Positions 1 through 7,450 of a stretch of 57,912 nucleotides of DNA are shown in pieces (position 1 is the first letter of the stretch; each line of letters opens with the position of its first letter). The DNA is from Verrucomicrobiales bacterium (lineage in GTDB: Bacteria; Verrucomicrobiota; Verrucomicrobiia; Limisphaerales; CANJXF01). Under the pieces are notes generated by a model, which worked only from the letters and a program-made list of their open reading frames with translations, was not told where the DNA came from and did not search any database. The DNA lies in the NCBI GenBank assembly GCA_947478865.1, contig CANJXF010000027.1:1-57912 (forward strand), written 5' to 3'. The position numbers were made by a program, and so were the translations under genes.

Positions 1-63
1 AGCCACGCCTGCCATGATCTTCAATCTCTCACGTTCGCTCCCACTCATCTGTAATGTCTCCAT
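1..63 (-). CDS. ISNCY-like transposase, N-terminus only (cut by window edge)
   Basis: Reading leftward from an ATG at 63, the 21 visible codons give METLQMSGSERERLKIMAGV followed by Ala, then the window ends. A start of the type MSxxERxRLKxM is characteristic of the N-terminal helix-turn-helix region of ISNCY/IS1202-type DDE transposases, which cut and paste their own element. The ATG at 48 is an alternative start. Upstream (64-139) lie a hairpin and two direct repeats, as expected at an insertion sequence end. Only the first helix is visible, so the family call rests on a short match and the intactness of the gene cannot be judged. Confidence 0.6.
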   Translation of the reverse strand, partial: METLQMSGSERERLKIMAGVA

Positions 64-71
64 GTACGGGC

Positions 72-139
72 GGGTTGCTACCGCAACCCAACCCACGGGG
101 ACATTCTTATCGAGTTACCAAGGGGACATTCTCATGGAG
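72..139. repeat. Insertion-sequence terminus: hairpin plus two GGGGACATTCT direct repeats
   Basis: A perfect 7-bp hairpin (GGGTTGC / GCAACCC, loop TACC) spans 72-89, just upstream of the leftward transposase start. Two near-identical direct repeats follow at 97-114 and 122-139, each beginning GGGGACATTCT and 25 bp apart. Repeats of a GGGGACATT type near the end are, from memory, common in ISNCY-like elements and probably bind the transposase. The outer repeat overlaps the start of the small gene at 134, so the element boundary lies close to it. Confidence 0.5.
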
Positions 140-418
140 TTCCGACATGTAGATTTGGAACGCTTGAAGAATGCGCCAGCTTCGGTTAATCCTATGAAGG
201 TATTGGATAGAACCACATCTATTTACACGGTTAATTGGCTCCACGAGGGAAACATTATCGCCCAAGTAACTTTTGTACAACCTACAGGTGAGATTTGGAC
301 ATTGCGTGTGGAATATCCAGATTATATTCTGCGAAAGCCTATCGAGATACCCAATCTCGCAGAACTGCTGAAACAGACGAATGCGCCAGTTAATTCGACA
401 TCTCCCGATAAACGGTAA
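134..418 (+). CDS. hypothetical protein (94 aa)
   Basis: I do not recognise this protein. The ATG at 134 starts MEFRHVDLERLKN. An in-frame start further upstream would lie inside the insertion-sequence end and is less likely. The product is 94 residues, without membrane segment or signal peptide. The middle (WLHEGNIIAQVTFVQPTGEIW) alternates hydrophobic residues like beta strands, and the tail is polar. Base composition is more AT-rich than the neighbouring genes, fitting acquired DNA or a small accessory protein whose promoter may come from the adjoining insertion sequence. It could also be the remnant of a longer gene whose 5' end was replaced by the element. Confidence 0.45.
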   Translation: MEFRHVDLERLKNAPASVNPMKVLDRTTSIYTVNWLHEGNIIAQVTFVQPTGEIWTLRVEYPDYILRKPIEIPNLAELLKQTNAPVNSTSPDKR

Positions 419-495
419 ATCTCGGCATAACGGCCTAAAATCCATCAAATCATCGAAAAGACGCTAAATTCGCCGTTCAACGCTCTCGACGATAG

Positions 496-787
496 ATTCA
501 GAGGAATCGTATGCTAATCCAGCGAACGCGGACGGACATTCAGAGGGCACGGCGGCAATTCAGAGCAGGCGGACGGCAATTCAGCGGCCTCGGATGCACA
601 TTCAATGCTCCCGTTAGAGATTCAGCGGACGCTGATGGTCATTCAGGCGTCGCGGATGACAATTCAGCGTGCGCGGCTGGCAATTCAGCGTGCCCGGTGC
701 CTCATTCGGCAGAAGCGGCGCACAATTCAGAACACGTGGTCGCCAATTCAGCAAACCAGACGCATCATCGGAACCAGCGGTAAGGTG
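496..787. repeat. Degenerate 21-bp tandem array (ATTCAG minisatellite, about 14 units)
   Basis: The word ATTCAG, or a one-base variant, recurs at 496, 517, 538, 558, 579, 600, 620, 641, 662, 683, 704, 725, 746 and 767. Eleven of the thirteen spacings are exactly 21 bp and two are 20 bp. The rest of each unit is GC-rich, roughly CGNNCGCGGNTGGCA. Because 21 is a multiple of three, each frame reads as a seven-residue repeat, for example IQRARLA-IQRARCL. The 20-bp units break the frame, so I treat this as a DNA repeat and not as protein coding. It lies between the small gene at 134 and the unknown protein at 995. Confidence 0.85.
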
Positions 788-859
788 GGGCGCGCCACTC
801 CGTGCGCGCCGGGGACTCACAAACCAAACGACGGCGTGCACGGAGTGACATGCCCTACC
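779..859. repeat. GC-rich palindromic repeat
   Basis: Arms at 796-811 (CACTCCGTGCGCGCCG) and 832-847 are inverted copies matching at 15 of 16 positions around a 20-bp loop. An outer pair GGTAAGG (779-785) and CCCTACC (853-859) extends the symmetry imperfectly. It would form a strong cruciform or RNA hairpin. The form resembles dispersed palindromic elements in Verrucomicrobiota genomes (family memory, not checked here). No reading frame is needed to explain it. Confidence 0.7.
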
Positions 860-994
860 GGCGAGGGAATGGACAGTTGCGGAAAGTTCAAAAATTTTCC
901 TTGCGCAAAATTTCGCATCGGTTCAAGGTCGGCCAACTTGACGGGAATCAACGGGATATCGGGAATTGTTTCAACGGATGAACAATTAAACATC

Positions 995-1732
995 ATGAAA
1001 GACACCTTATCCAATAAACTCAGTTCTTTTACCACAACTCTGAACGTGGCTAACCGGACGGAATTCGTTCCCGTCTGGACAACCCAACCGCCGCTGGCCT
1101 TCGCTGAAGGTCTGGCTGAAGCTCGCTTGATGGTGGCCGATCTGGCCAGCACGGGCGCGCAACAAAGCTCCCCGATCACCGGCGACACCGAAGCCCTGGC
1201 CTTGTTGCGCCAACAGTTGGAAACCAGGCTCCATGTACTCTGTCGCGCCGCGTTTCAAACATTCACCTCGCTCCATCGCGTGGAAGATGCCGCCAAAGTG
1301 GATTTTGAGCCGAGCGATTTCACCCGCGCCCGCGCTGGTGCTCTCGCAGGAATTGCTGAGACAGTCCTTGACCTGGCTGAACCGTTGACGGTCGCTCCGG
1401 GCGGCGGTGGCGCGGCACCGGGTGAAAAATATGGCGTCACTGCGGCGCGAGTTGGGGGAGTGGATTTATTATGGACCAATTTCAGTACCGCGATTGGCGC
1501 ACCCGCCGGAGCTCGCGCCACGCGAAAAGCATTATCAGACAAGCTACCCGGTGATTTCCGCAAGACCGAAGCGAAGTTCGCCGCGCTGGATGACCTGGTC
1601 GTGCAATTCGGCGATACTGCCATCGGCGCGGATTTCGTTAATGCCTGGTTTAATGCGCGCAAGGTATCGGCTCTCGGTCGTCGCGCTGCCAAACCTGCGC
1701 CGCCGTCTCCACCATTGCCCCCGAATCCCTGA
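995..1732 (+). CDS. hypothetical protein with proline-rich tail (245 aa)
   Basis: The function is unknown. The frame is open far upstream through the 21-bp array, but the natural start is the ATG at 995 (MKDTLSNKLSSFTTTLNVA). The product is mostly alpha-helical and soluble: an Ala/Leu-rich helical stretch at about 60-160 and a basic proline tail (KPAPPSPPLPPNP). It resembles, in length and style, the roughly 240-residue uncharacterised proteins with a basic PPxPP tail that occur in many copies in Pedosphaera-like genomes. That resemblance is from memory. There is no signal peptide or membrane segment. It converges on the ANL ligase gene, with 22 bp between the stops. Its position next to a tandem array and a palindrome suggests a dispersed, possibly mobile, gene family. 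Confidence 0.6.
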   Translation: MKDTLSNKLSSFTTTLNVANRTEFVPVWTTQPPLAFAEGLAEARLMVADLASTGAQQSSPITGDTEALALLRQQLETRLHVLCRAAFQTFTSLHRVEDAAKVDFEPSDFTRARAGALAGIAETVLDLAEPLTVAPGGGGAAPGEKYGVTAARVGGVDLLWTNFSTAIGAPAGARATRKALSDKLPGDFRKTEAKFAALDDLVVQFGDTAIGADFVNAWFNARKVSALGRRAAKPAPPSPPLPPNP

Positions 1733-1754
1733 TCCGGGAACTACGATCGCGGCG

Positions 1755-3041
1755 TTACCGTTTGAAAAACCTCGTGTCGGCTGCGGCGCGGTTTCTCAAA
1801 TAATTCTGACGCCATTCGAGGCGGGAACGTTTTCCGCGCACATTGGCCTGGAGCGACTCCACGAACCACCATTCGCGCGGCACCTTCCACGCTGGCAATT
1901 TTGCGAGCAGAAATTGTTTCAACAACTCGGGGGTCGTGCGGCCATGGATCGCTACACAGGCCACGATTTCTTCACTGCGATCCGCGTCGTCGCTGGGGAT
2001 TCCAAACACTAGCGCGTCGGAAACTTCCGGATGCGTGAGCAGCGCCGCCTCGATGATTTCCGGAGAAACCTTGCGGCCTGCGACGTTGATCTGGTCGCCC
2101 GAACGGCCGACGAGAAAGATTTTTCCATCGCGGATTTCAGCGAGGTCGCTGGTGACGAACCGGCCCTGGCCAATAGCGGGATTGGGTACCGGCCAATAGG
2201 TTTCGCCGACGGCGTCGCTGCAGACTTCGAGACAGCCGTTTTCGTCGAGTCCAAGTTGAACGCCATCCATCGGTTCACCCACGAGGGTGGCGTCCGTGCG
2301 CGGTTGCTGGCTGCGATCGTAGGCAATGCCGCCGCATTCGGATGCGCCGTAAAAATTATGAATTTTCACGCCGCACTTTTCGAAAACGGCGCTTTCCAGT
2401 TCGATGGGCAACGGCGCTCCGGCAGAAATGGCGAGGCGAACGTTCTTGGGGATCGCGTCGGCGCCCAGCCACGCGCGCCAGAGTGCGGGAACCGCAGGCA
2501 GCGTGATGGAGCGGAAGTTTTCGCCCGCGCGACGAACGTTTTCGGGTAACGCAGAACCAGCCAGCGCAAGCGGAATTCCATGGAGCAACAGCGGCAAAAT
2601 CAAATTGGAAAAACCGTAGGAGTGCGAGAGGGAAATGACGCCGACGTTCGGCGAATCTGGTTCAAGACCCATGGTTGAAACGATGTTCCGGGCGTCGGCG
2701 GCAAGCTGCTCCGCAGTGAAGGCGACCATGCGCGCTTCGCCGGTGCTCGCGGAAGTCATTTTCAGATGAGCGCAGTTCGGCGGAAAGGCGGTCAACGCGG
2801 GCGGAGCTTTCCCGGCGTCCAATGGGAAAACGATTTGGCCAAATCGCCACGCCCGCAAAACGGAAAAGATGAAGAGCGCCGAGGCTTCTTCAGGAAAGGC
2901 GATGGGCCCGCAGGGTTTCTCGGCGGCTTCGGTCAGGCTCGCGAGTTGCGAGAAGGTCCACCGCTGATTTGCGGCGAGGTCGTGGAGCGCAATTTCATTC
3001 TGGAAATCGTGCGCAACTTGTCGCCAGCGGTCGTAAAGCAT
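1755..3041 (-). CDS. AMP-dependent synthetase/ligase (ANL superfamily)
   Basis: This enzyme should activate a carboxylic acid as an acyl-adenylate and pass it to CoA or another acceptor thiol. The ANL core motifs appear in order: A3-like TSASTGEAR (96-104), A5-like YGASECGG, A7-like TSDLAEI, A8-like GRSGDQINVAGRKVSPEIIE and an A10-like RGKRSR supplying the C-terminal lysine. At 428 residues it is shorter than usual acyl-CoA synthetases (500-650), with a reduced N-terminal subdomain. The usual lysine of the P-loop (TSGSTGxPK) is replaced by arginine. Such short ANL proteins are often associated with aryl, O-succinylbenzoate or polyketide-type substrates, but no partner genes are nearby. It is divergent from the lipoprotein gene at 3081, with 39 bp between starts, so the two may share a control region. 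Confidence 0.85.
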   Translation of the reverse strand: MLYDRWRQVAHDFQNEIALHDLAANQRWTFSQLASLTEAAEKPCGPIAFPEEASALFIFSVLRAWRFGQIVFPLDAGKAPPALTAFPPNCAHLKMTSASTGEARMVAFTAEQLAADARNIVSTMGLEPDSPNVGVISLSHSYGFSNLILPLLLHGIPLALAGSALPENVRRAGENFRSITLPAVPALWRAWLGADAIPKNVRLAISAGAPLPIELESAVFEKCGVKIHNFYGASECGGIAYDRSQQPRTDATLVGEPMDGVQLGLDENGCLEVCSDAVGETYWPVPNPAIGQGRFVTSDLAEIRDGKIFLVGRSGDQINVAGRKVSPEIIEAALLTHPEVSDALVFGIPSDDADRSEEIVACVAIHGRTTPELLKQFLLAKLPAWKVPREWWFVESLQANVRGKRSRLEWRQNYLRNRAAADTRFFKR

Positions 3042-3080
3042 TGTCAGTTTCCTAACGCAAGATTACGCTGCGCCGCAAGC

Positions 3081-3893
3081 ATGATGTGGCTGAATTCGAA
3101 AAAACTCTCCCCGGTTCGTTGGTCGGCGACGGTTCTTTTGCAGATTGCGCTGATCGGTTTGCTGAGCGGTTGCGCGACGTCTTATCCAAAAATATCGGCC
3201 AAAGCCCGGCCGTTTTCATTTGCGACTGACACGTTCTCTTTCGCCAACGAACTGAAGTGGGAATATTTTTTCGACGAGCAGGGAAAATGGACGCATCGCC
3301 GTCGCGAACCGGCGCCGGAATACCGGCAACATTGCTTTGTGGTGGCGCATGCGGCGAGACAGTTTTTCGCTCGCGCGGAATTTGATTCACGCAAGCCGAT
3401 GGCTTCGGAAGAAGCCTATCGTGAAATCATCCGGGGAATCGTTTTCGAAAACGGCGAGAAGAAAATCATCGTGCCCGGCTATGGCAACCTGCGTGAATTC
3501 AGCGCGGCGCAGGATAAGATTTTGAAAGAAGAATGCGGCGACGCCTGGCGAAGTTACTTTCAGCGCGGCCACTGGCGGATGTTGGGGTGGTTCACCCGGG
3601 AGCATCAGCAAGCCACGAGTGAAAGCTTTGTGCGTGAGATCAAGGAACGGCATGCGATCGTCGTCCACGTGGTGCGCTTCCCGCAATTGACCATCAATCA
3701 CGCGCTGCTGCTGTTTGATTCACGGGAAACGGAGAGCTCGATAGAATTTTCAGTTTACGACCCAAACAATCCGGAGAAGCCGGTGTTACTTAATTATGAT
3801 CGAGCAACCCGAACCTTTTTCTTCGCCCAGAACGATTATTTCGTCGGCGGGAAAGTAAATGTTTACGAGGTTTACCGCTCCTGTTTGTATTAG
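3081..3893 (+). CDS. lipoprotein with papain-like Cys-His-Asp arrangement
   Basis: The product is 270 residues from the ATG at 3081; a second ATG follows immediately. A hydrophobic segment ends in a lipobox LLSGC, predicting lipidation at Cys31. I do not recognise a named family. Residues that could form a papain/C39-like triad occur in the right order: C85 in a helix-like RQHCFVVAHAARQF, H207 in a strand-like TINHALLLF, and D227 in VYDPNNP. A transglutaminase or peptidase-like fold is therefore plausible but inferred. The 3' end abuts the SGNH hydrolase gene (start 3913), so the two are probably co-transcribed cell-envelope proteins. Confidence 0.65.
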   Translation: MMWLNSKKLSPVRWSATVLLQIALIGLLSGCATSYPKISAKARPFSFATDTFSFANELKWEYFFDEQGKWTHRRREPAPEYRQHCFVVAHAARQFFARAEFDSRKPMASEEAYREIIRGIVFENGEKKIIVPGYGNLREFSAAQDKILKEECGDAWRSYFQRGHWRMLGWFTREHQQATSESFVREIKERHAIVVHVVRFPQLTINHALLLFDSRETESSIEFSVYDPNNPEKPVLLNYDRATRTFFFAQNDYFVGGKVNVYEVYRSCLY

Positions 3894-3912
3894 CCCGTTG
3901 CTCCGCAGCTTT

Positions 3913-5166
3913 ATGAGATCAAGATTCAAATTTTACGCCGGGTGGCAGGTTTTATGGGCCGTTACGCTGTCGGCGATTTCGACTTCCTTCGCTGGCGAGG
4001 AGAAAGCGGCGGCTTCATTCGCTTACTTCGATCAGGGGGCCCGCGCCGGAAAACCTCAAACCGTGGTGTTTTTTGGCGGTTCACTGGCTGCGGGAGCAGG
4101 GGCGAGCAATCCAAATGTGACGAGCTACCGGGCATTGCTGGAAGGGCATTTGAGACAAGCTTATCCCGCGGCGACATTTACGTTCCGTGGAGCCGCCTTG
4201 CCTGGCACCGGCTCAAAGCTGGGCATGTTTCGTTTGGACCGGGATGTCTTGGTGAACCGTCCGGACCTGCTATTCCTTGATTTTACGGTGGAGGACAACT
4301 TGCGGGGAACTGATCGCCAGACTTTGGCCAGCTACGAACGGATTCTGCGCGAAGTGATTTCCGAAGGAATTCCCGTGGTGGAAATTCTCAATGCAACCCA
4401 GGATTTTGCTGGTCCCGCCTGGAAGCATCTCGGTCCGCCCCGCTTGCGCGATCATCTCGAACTTGGAAAACTGTATCATACCGGCGTCGCCAACAGCCTT
4501 AGCCTGATCCAGAATTTTTTAATGAACAATCTGGCGCGGACCCGTGACCAGATTTGGACGGGGGACGGGCCGGCGATGACGGATGAGGGGCATCGATTTG
4601 TTTATCTGGCTGTGCGCCTGAGCTTGGGCGAGGCGATTCAAGAGAAGCGGATTTGTTACGTCCCGCGCGATTCCGTCTTCGCCACCGAATACAAAAATAT
4701 TTTCCAGTTTTTCCCGGGAACTTTTCCATTGCCACCGGGCTGGAAAAGCGCTGCTCCGCTTCGTGAAACCATTGCTCAGGCCGATAGTTCAATCTCCGAG
4801 GTCGCGGTGTGTGACGGCAAGGACCGCGATATCACCAAGCCGCTGCACTTGAATTTCAACGGAAGTTTTCTTGGAATTCTGGGCGAGGCGACGACCAACG
4901 GACTTGGTTTCAAAATAGTTGTCGATGGCAAAACAATTCACTATGCGACGACTCCGGAGAATGATGTCTGGCCAACGCGCATCGCAGCAAATGATGGAAA
5001 CAAATTCTTCTGGCATGAAGTGGCTCGCCATTTTGCGCCGGGCCGACACACGGTTGAGGTTTCCCCCGTATTTGCACCGGGTACCGAAGGAGAGTTGCGA
5101 ATCCAAAGTATTTGCGTGGCCGGAATGGATCCAGAGCCAGGGCCTTCCGCGAGCCTGGCCAAATAA
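3913..5166 (+). CDS. secreted SGNH/GDSL-type hydrolase
   Basis: Esterase or acyl hydrolase of the SGNH fold, exported by an N-terminal signal peptide that ends near the AGEE of residues 27-30. Block I appears as FFGGSLAAGAG with candidate nucleophile Ser57, where GGS replaces the usual GDS. A block-V-like MTDEGHRF supplies the Asp and His of the triad. The core is followed by a C-terminal beta-rich region of about 130 residues, perhaps carbohydrate-binding. I chose the ATG at 3913 because it gives a clean signal peptide; an upstream ATG overlaps the preceding gene. The substrate may be an acetylated sugar, as for many secreted SGNH enzymes, but this is inference. It sits 19 bp after the lipoprotein gene. 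Confidence 0.75.
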   Translation: MRSRFKFYAGWQVLWAVTLSAISTSFAGEEKAAASFAYFDQGARAGKPQTVVFFGGSLAAGAGASNPNVTSYRALLEGHLRQAYPAATFTFRGAALPGTGSKLGMFRLDRDVLVNRPDLLFLDFTVEDNLRGTDRQTLASYERILREVISEGIPVVEILNATQDFAGPAWKHLGPPRLRDHLELGKLYHTGVANSLSLIQNFLMNNLARTRDQIWTGDGPAMTDEGHRFVYLAVRLSLGEAIQEKRICYVPRDSVFATEYKNIFQFFPGTFPLPPGWKSAAPLRETIAQADSSISEVAVCDGKDRDITKPLHLNFNGSFLGILGEATTNGLGFKIVVDGKTIHYATTPENDVWPTRIAANDGNKFFWHEVARHFAPGRHTVEVSPVFAPGTEGELRIQSICVAGMDPEPGPSASLAK

Positions 5167-5171
5167 GTGGG

Positions 5172-5555
5172 CTAAAGCGGTTCGCGGCCTGGATATCCGG
5201 ATTCCAGGTCGTGCCAGAATTCGATATCCTCCTCATCTTTTTCCCAGCAGAGGAGAATTTCTTTTCCGTTTCGCAGCGCAGGAAAATCGATCAACCCGCG
5301 CTCCAAATCTTTAATTTGAATCGCGCGTGATTCAAACTCATTGAGCACGCCATGCAGCTTGGCGTGCGTTTTTATCGAGGTATTCACCGTGTCTCCGCCC
5401 ACATCATCGCCGGATGAACTCAAGCTGCTCAACCGCAGATCGAGTTCGCGTAATTGCTGCTGAAGCCGTTCGATTTCCCCGAGCCATTTCCGAACATCCG
5501 GCAACAACGCCCGGGCTTCTTCAATGGTGTAATGTTTTGAAAAATGGAAGCTCAC
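5172..5555 (-). CDS. DUF2203 family protein
   Basis: The short protein (127 aa) begins with the family signature FSKHYTIEEARALLPDVRKWLGEIERLQQQL, here given only as a description: an EEARALLP motif followed by a coiled-coil helix to about residue 45. The C-terminal half ends in the conserved LCWEKDEEDIEFWHDLESGYPGR, with the W-K-x-D-E...FWHD core typical of DUF2203. The role is unknown; it is cytoplasmic. The start is taken as GTG at 5555, because this GTG overlaps the TGA of the TPR lipoprotein gene (GTGA, 5552-5555), which implies translational coupling. An ATG at 5627 would create a 76-bp overlap. It converges on the SGNH gene with 5 bp between stops. Confidence 0.8.
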   Translation of the reverse strand: MSFHFSKHYTIEEARALLPDVRKWLGEIERLQQQLRELDLRLSSLSSSGDDVGGDTVNTSIKTHAKLHGVLNEFESRAIQIKDLERGLIDFPALRNGKEILLCWEKDEEDIEFWHDLESGYPGREPL

Positions 5556-7252
5556 AGGGAAGAAGAGGCTGCCTTTAGTTTTTTCTCGATCTCTTGGTTC
5601 GGCTCCAGCGAAAGAGATTTGCGCCATGCTGCGATGGCCTTTTCATTTTGCTTTAGAGCCTGATAAACGTCACCGATATGATCGTAAATTGAGGCGTCAG
5701 GTTCTTCATTTAGTTCTGCAGCTTTCAGAAGCTTCTCCAGCGCGGATTCCGGTTGGCGCAACTTGAATAAAACCCAGCCGAGGCTGTCCATGAAAGCGGC
5801 GTTCTTTGGTTCAAGCTTCACGGCTTTCTCCAGCAGCGCGCGGGACTTTTCCAGGTTGACTCCCCGGTCGGCCCACATGTAACCGAGGTAGTTCAGAGCC
5901 TCGGCGAAATCCGGCGAGAGCTTCAGCGCTTTTTCGAAATACATTTCGGCCTGCGCGTAATCCTTGTTCCGCTCAAAGGCGGTGCCGAGCTGAAAATAAA
6001 AAAGGTGGTTCAGTCGATTCGTGTCGCTGGTGTTTGCGATCAATTCAGAAGCTGTAAAATGCCGCACGGCTTCCCCATAACTTTTCATTTGGGCGAAGGC
6101 GAGCCCGGTGAAGAATTCCACGGTGAAGGTGTTTGAAAATTTTGAGCGCGCCTTTTCCAAGGTTTTCAACGCCTCTCCGGCTTGGTTTTTGCTGAGTTGA
6201 ACCCCGGCAAGATCGTAATACGCTTGTTCCATTTCCGGATTCACCACAAGGGCGCGATTGTAATATTCGGCCGCCTTGTCCAAATCCCTTGCATCTGCCG
6301 CAAAGGCGCCGAGGTAATACCAAGCCTCCGGATAGCGCGTTGGACTGTCGCGAACGATTGCCTCCAATTGCTCGGCGGCCTTCTTTTTGTCGCGGCTGCG
6401 TAAATAAATGTTTGCCAGTTTTTCTCGGAGCGCATCGCGCAGTAACGGCAAATCGCGGTATTCCTCCAGTAATTCCAAATACAATTCCGCCGCTTTTTTC
6501 GTTTCGCCCAATAGGTTGAAAACATCGGCCAATTTTTGCCGCACATTTGGATTGGTCGGCTTTAAAGTGACGGCACGGTTCAAAGCGTCCAAGCCGTGTG
6601 ATTTGACGGCGTCCGGTTCTTTGGGCTGGGCGCGAAGTAAATTGGCGTGCAGTTCGCCCAATCCAACGAAGAATAACGCCTCACCGTTGGTCTGGCGGGA
6701 GGCGCTGCCCAGGAGCTTGACGACTTCGTCCGGCTTGCCCTGTTTCAAGAAAATATCAGACAAAACCTGGTAACCGAAAATGGACGATGGCTCTTTTCGA
6801 ATGGCGGAGCGGCTCGCCGTGATGGCTTGATTGGTTTGTCCCGTGGAAAGGTAAGCCTGGGCGAGCAAGGAAAATAGTTTCCCGGAAGCCTGGGGGAGGC
6901 TGGCGGATTTTGACAAAAGGACGATGGCTTTGTCCGCCTCTTTCGTTTTCAGGAAACGAATCGCCAGCTCAATTGCGAGCGGCTCGTTCGAAGGATCGGC
7001 CAAAGCGGCTTTATGAAATTCTTCAATGGCCAGTTCCGATTTATCGCTGAGCTCGTAAGTGACACCTGTAGCGAAGCGGGCCAAGGCTTCCGCTCGTTGG
7101 TCGCGGAGATTGTCCCGCTCTGGAGTTCCAGCCGAACTGGAGCCTTCGAGGGGTGCTGCCGCGCGTTCGATTGGAGATGGCTTCGGACACAAGGAACCGC
7201 ATCCGGATGTGATCCATGCGAGCGTCGCGAAAATCAGAAGTGAATACTTCAT
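5552..7252 (-). CDS. TPR-repeat lipoprotein
   Basis: The 566-residue protein starts with a lipoprotein signal (ATLAWITSGC, lipidated at Cys18), followed by a Pro/Ser-rich linker and then a solenoid of tetratricopeptide repeats from about residue 50 to the C-terminus. Recurrent 34-residue units show the W/Y-LG-A-A-P pattern, for example PEAWYYLGAFAADARDLDKAAEYYNRALVVNP and, near the end, AEALNYLGYMWADRG and AFMDSLGWVLFKLRQPESALEKLLKA. TPR arrays bind peptides or organise complexes, here probably on the periplasmic face of the inner or outer membrane. It is the first gene of a pair with DUF2203, with a GTGA overlap. No enzymatic domain is visible. It could act in envelope assembly or polysaccharide/protein secretion. 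Confidence 0.85.
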   Translation of the reverse strand: MKYSLLIFATLAWITSGCGSLCPKPSPIERAAAPLEGSSSAGTPERDNLRDQRAEALARFATGVTYELSDKSELAIEEFHKAALADPSNEPLAIELAIRFLKTKEADKAIVLLSKSASLPQASGKLFSLLAQAYLSTGQTNQAITASRSAIRKEPSSIFGYQVLSDIFLKQGKPDEVVKLLGSASRQTNGEALFFVGLGELHANLLRAQPKEPDAVKSHGLDALNRAVTLKPTNPNVRQKLADVFNLLGETKKAAELYLELLEEYRDLPLLRDALREKLANIYLRSRDKKKAAEQLEAIVRDSPTRYPEAWYYLGAFAADARDLDKAAEYYNRALVVNPEMEQAYYDLAGVQLSKNQAGEALKTLEKARSKFSNTFTVEFFTGLAFAQMKSYGEAVRHFTASELIANTSDTNRLNHLFYFQLGTAFERNKDYAQAEMYFEKALKLSPDFAEALNYLGYMWADRGVNLEKSRALLEKAVKLEPKNAAFMDSLGWVLFKLRQPESALEKLLKAAELNEEPDASIYDHIGDVYQALKQNEKAIAAWRKSLSLEPNQEIEKKLKAASSSL

Positions 7253-7266
7253 GATAGCGCCATGCC

Positions 7267-7300
7267 GAAAAAACAGCGCAGCCCGGGAAACAGGCTGCGC
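7267..7300 (-). terminator. Rho-independent terminator after the mS38-like gene
   Basis: Read leftward, an 8-bp GC stem GCGCAGCC / GGCTGCGC (7300-7293 and 7283-7276) with a 9-nt loop is followed within two bases by TTTTTT (7273-7268). It lies between the stop of the mS38-like gene (7334) and the start of the TPR lipoprotein gene (7252), both leftward, so it separates the two transcripts. Confidence 0.75.
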
Positions 7301-7333
7301 CCGACCAAATTGGTGTAGCCGAAAAGGCAGTCG

Positions 7334-7435
7334 TTACTTCTGCCAGGTGCGCTTCTTGTGACGATTAGCGCGGAGCTGTTTTCGACGTTTGTGTTTGTTA
7401 ATTTTGCTTTTACGACGTTTTTTTAGTGAACCCAT
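7334..7435 (-). CDS. small basic mS38/COX24 (AURKAIP1-type) ribosomal-associated protein, 33 aa
   Basis: This tiny gene encodes [20 protein letters not shown] followed by [13 protein letters not shown]. Start MGSxKKRRKxKxxKHKRRK is the signature of the AURKAIP1/COX24 C-terminal domain (mitochondrial mS38) and of its short bacterial homologues found in Bacteroidota, Chlamydiota and Verrucomicrobiota, which are thought to bind the small ribosomal subunit. Nearly half of the residues are Lys or Arg, consistent with RNA binding. It follows hisG by 15 bp on the same strand and is closed by a strong terminator (7267-7300). The gene is easily missed because of its length, but the motif and the terminator support it. 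Confidence 0.85.
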   Translation of the reverse strand: MGSLKKRRKSKINKHKRRKQLRANRHKKRTWQK

Positions 7436-7450
7436 ATTATTAACTTCGGC

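Noticed and set aside
496-787. CRISPR array
   Set aside because: Units are contiguous and degenerate, with no unique spacers and no cas genes nearby.
605-994. Upstream extension of the 245-residue gene through the tandem array
   Set aside because: The extension reads repeat DNA and a palindrome. The ATG at 995 gives a normal protein start.
5188-5208. CCTGGA...TCCAGG palindrome at the convergent SGNH/DUF2203 ends
   Set aside because: It lies inside the coding sequence and lacks a T-run, so a terminator cannot be claimed.
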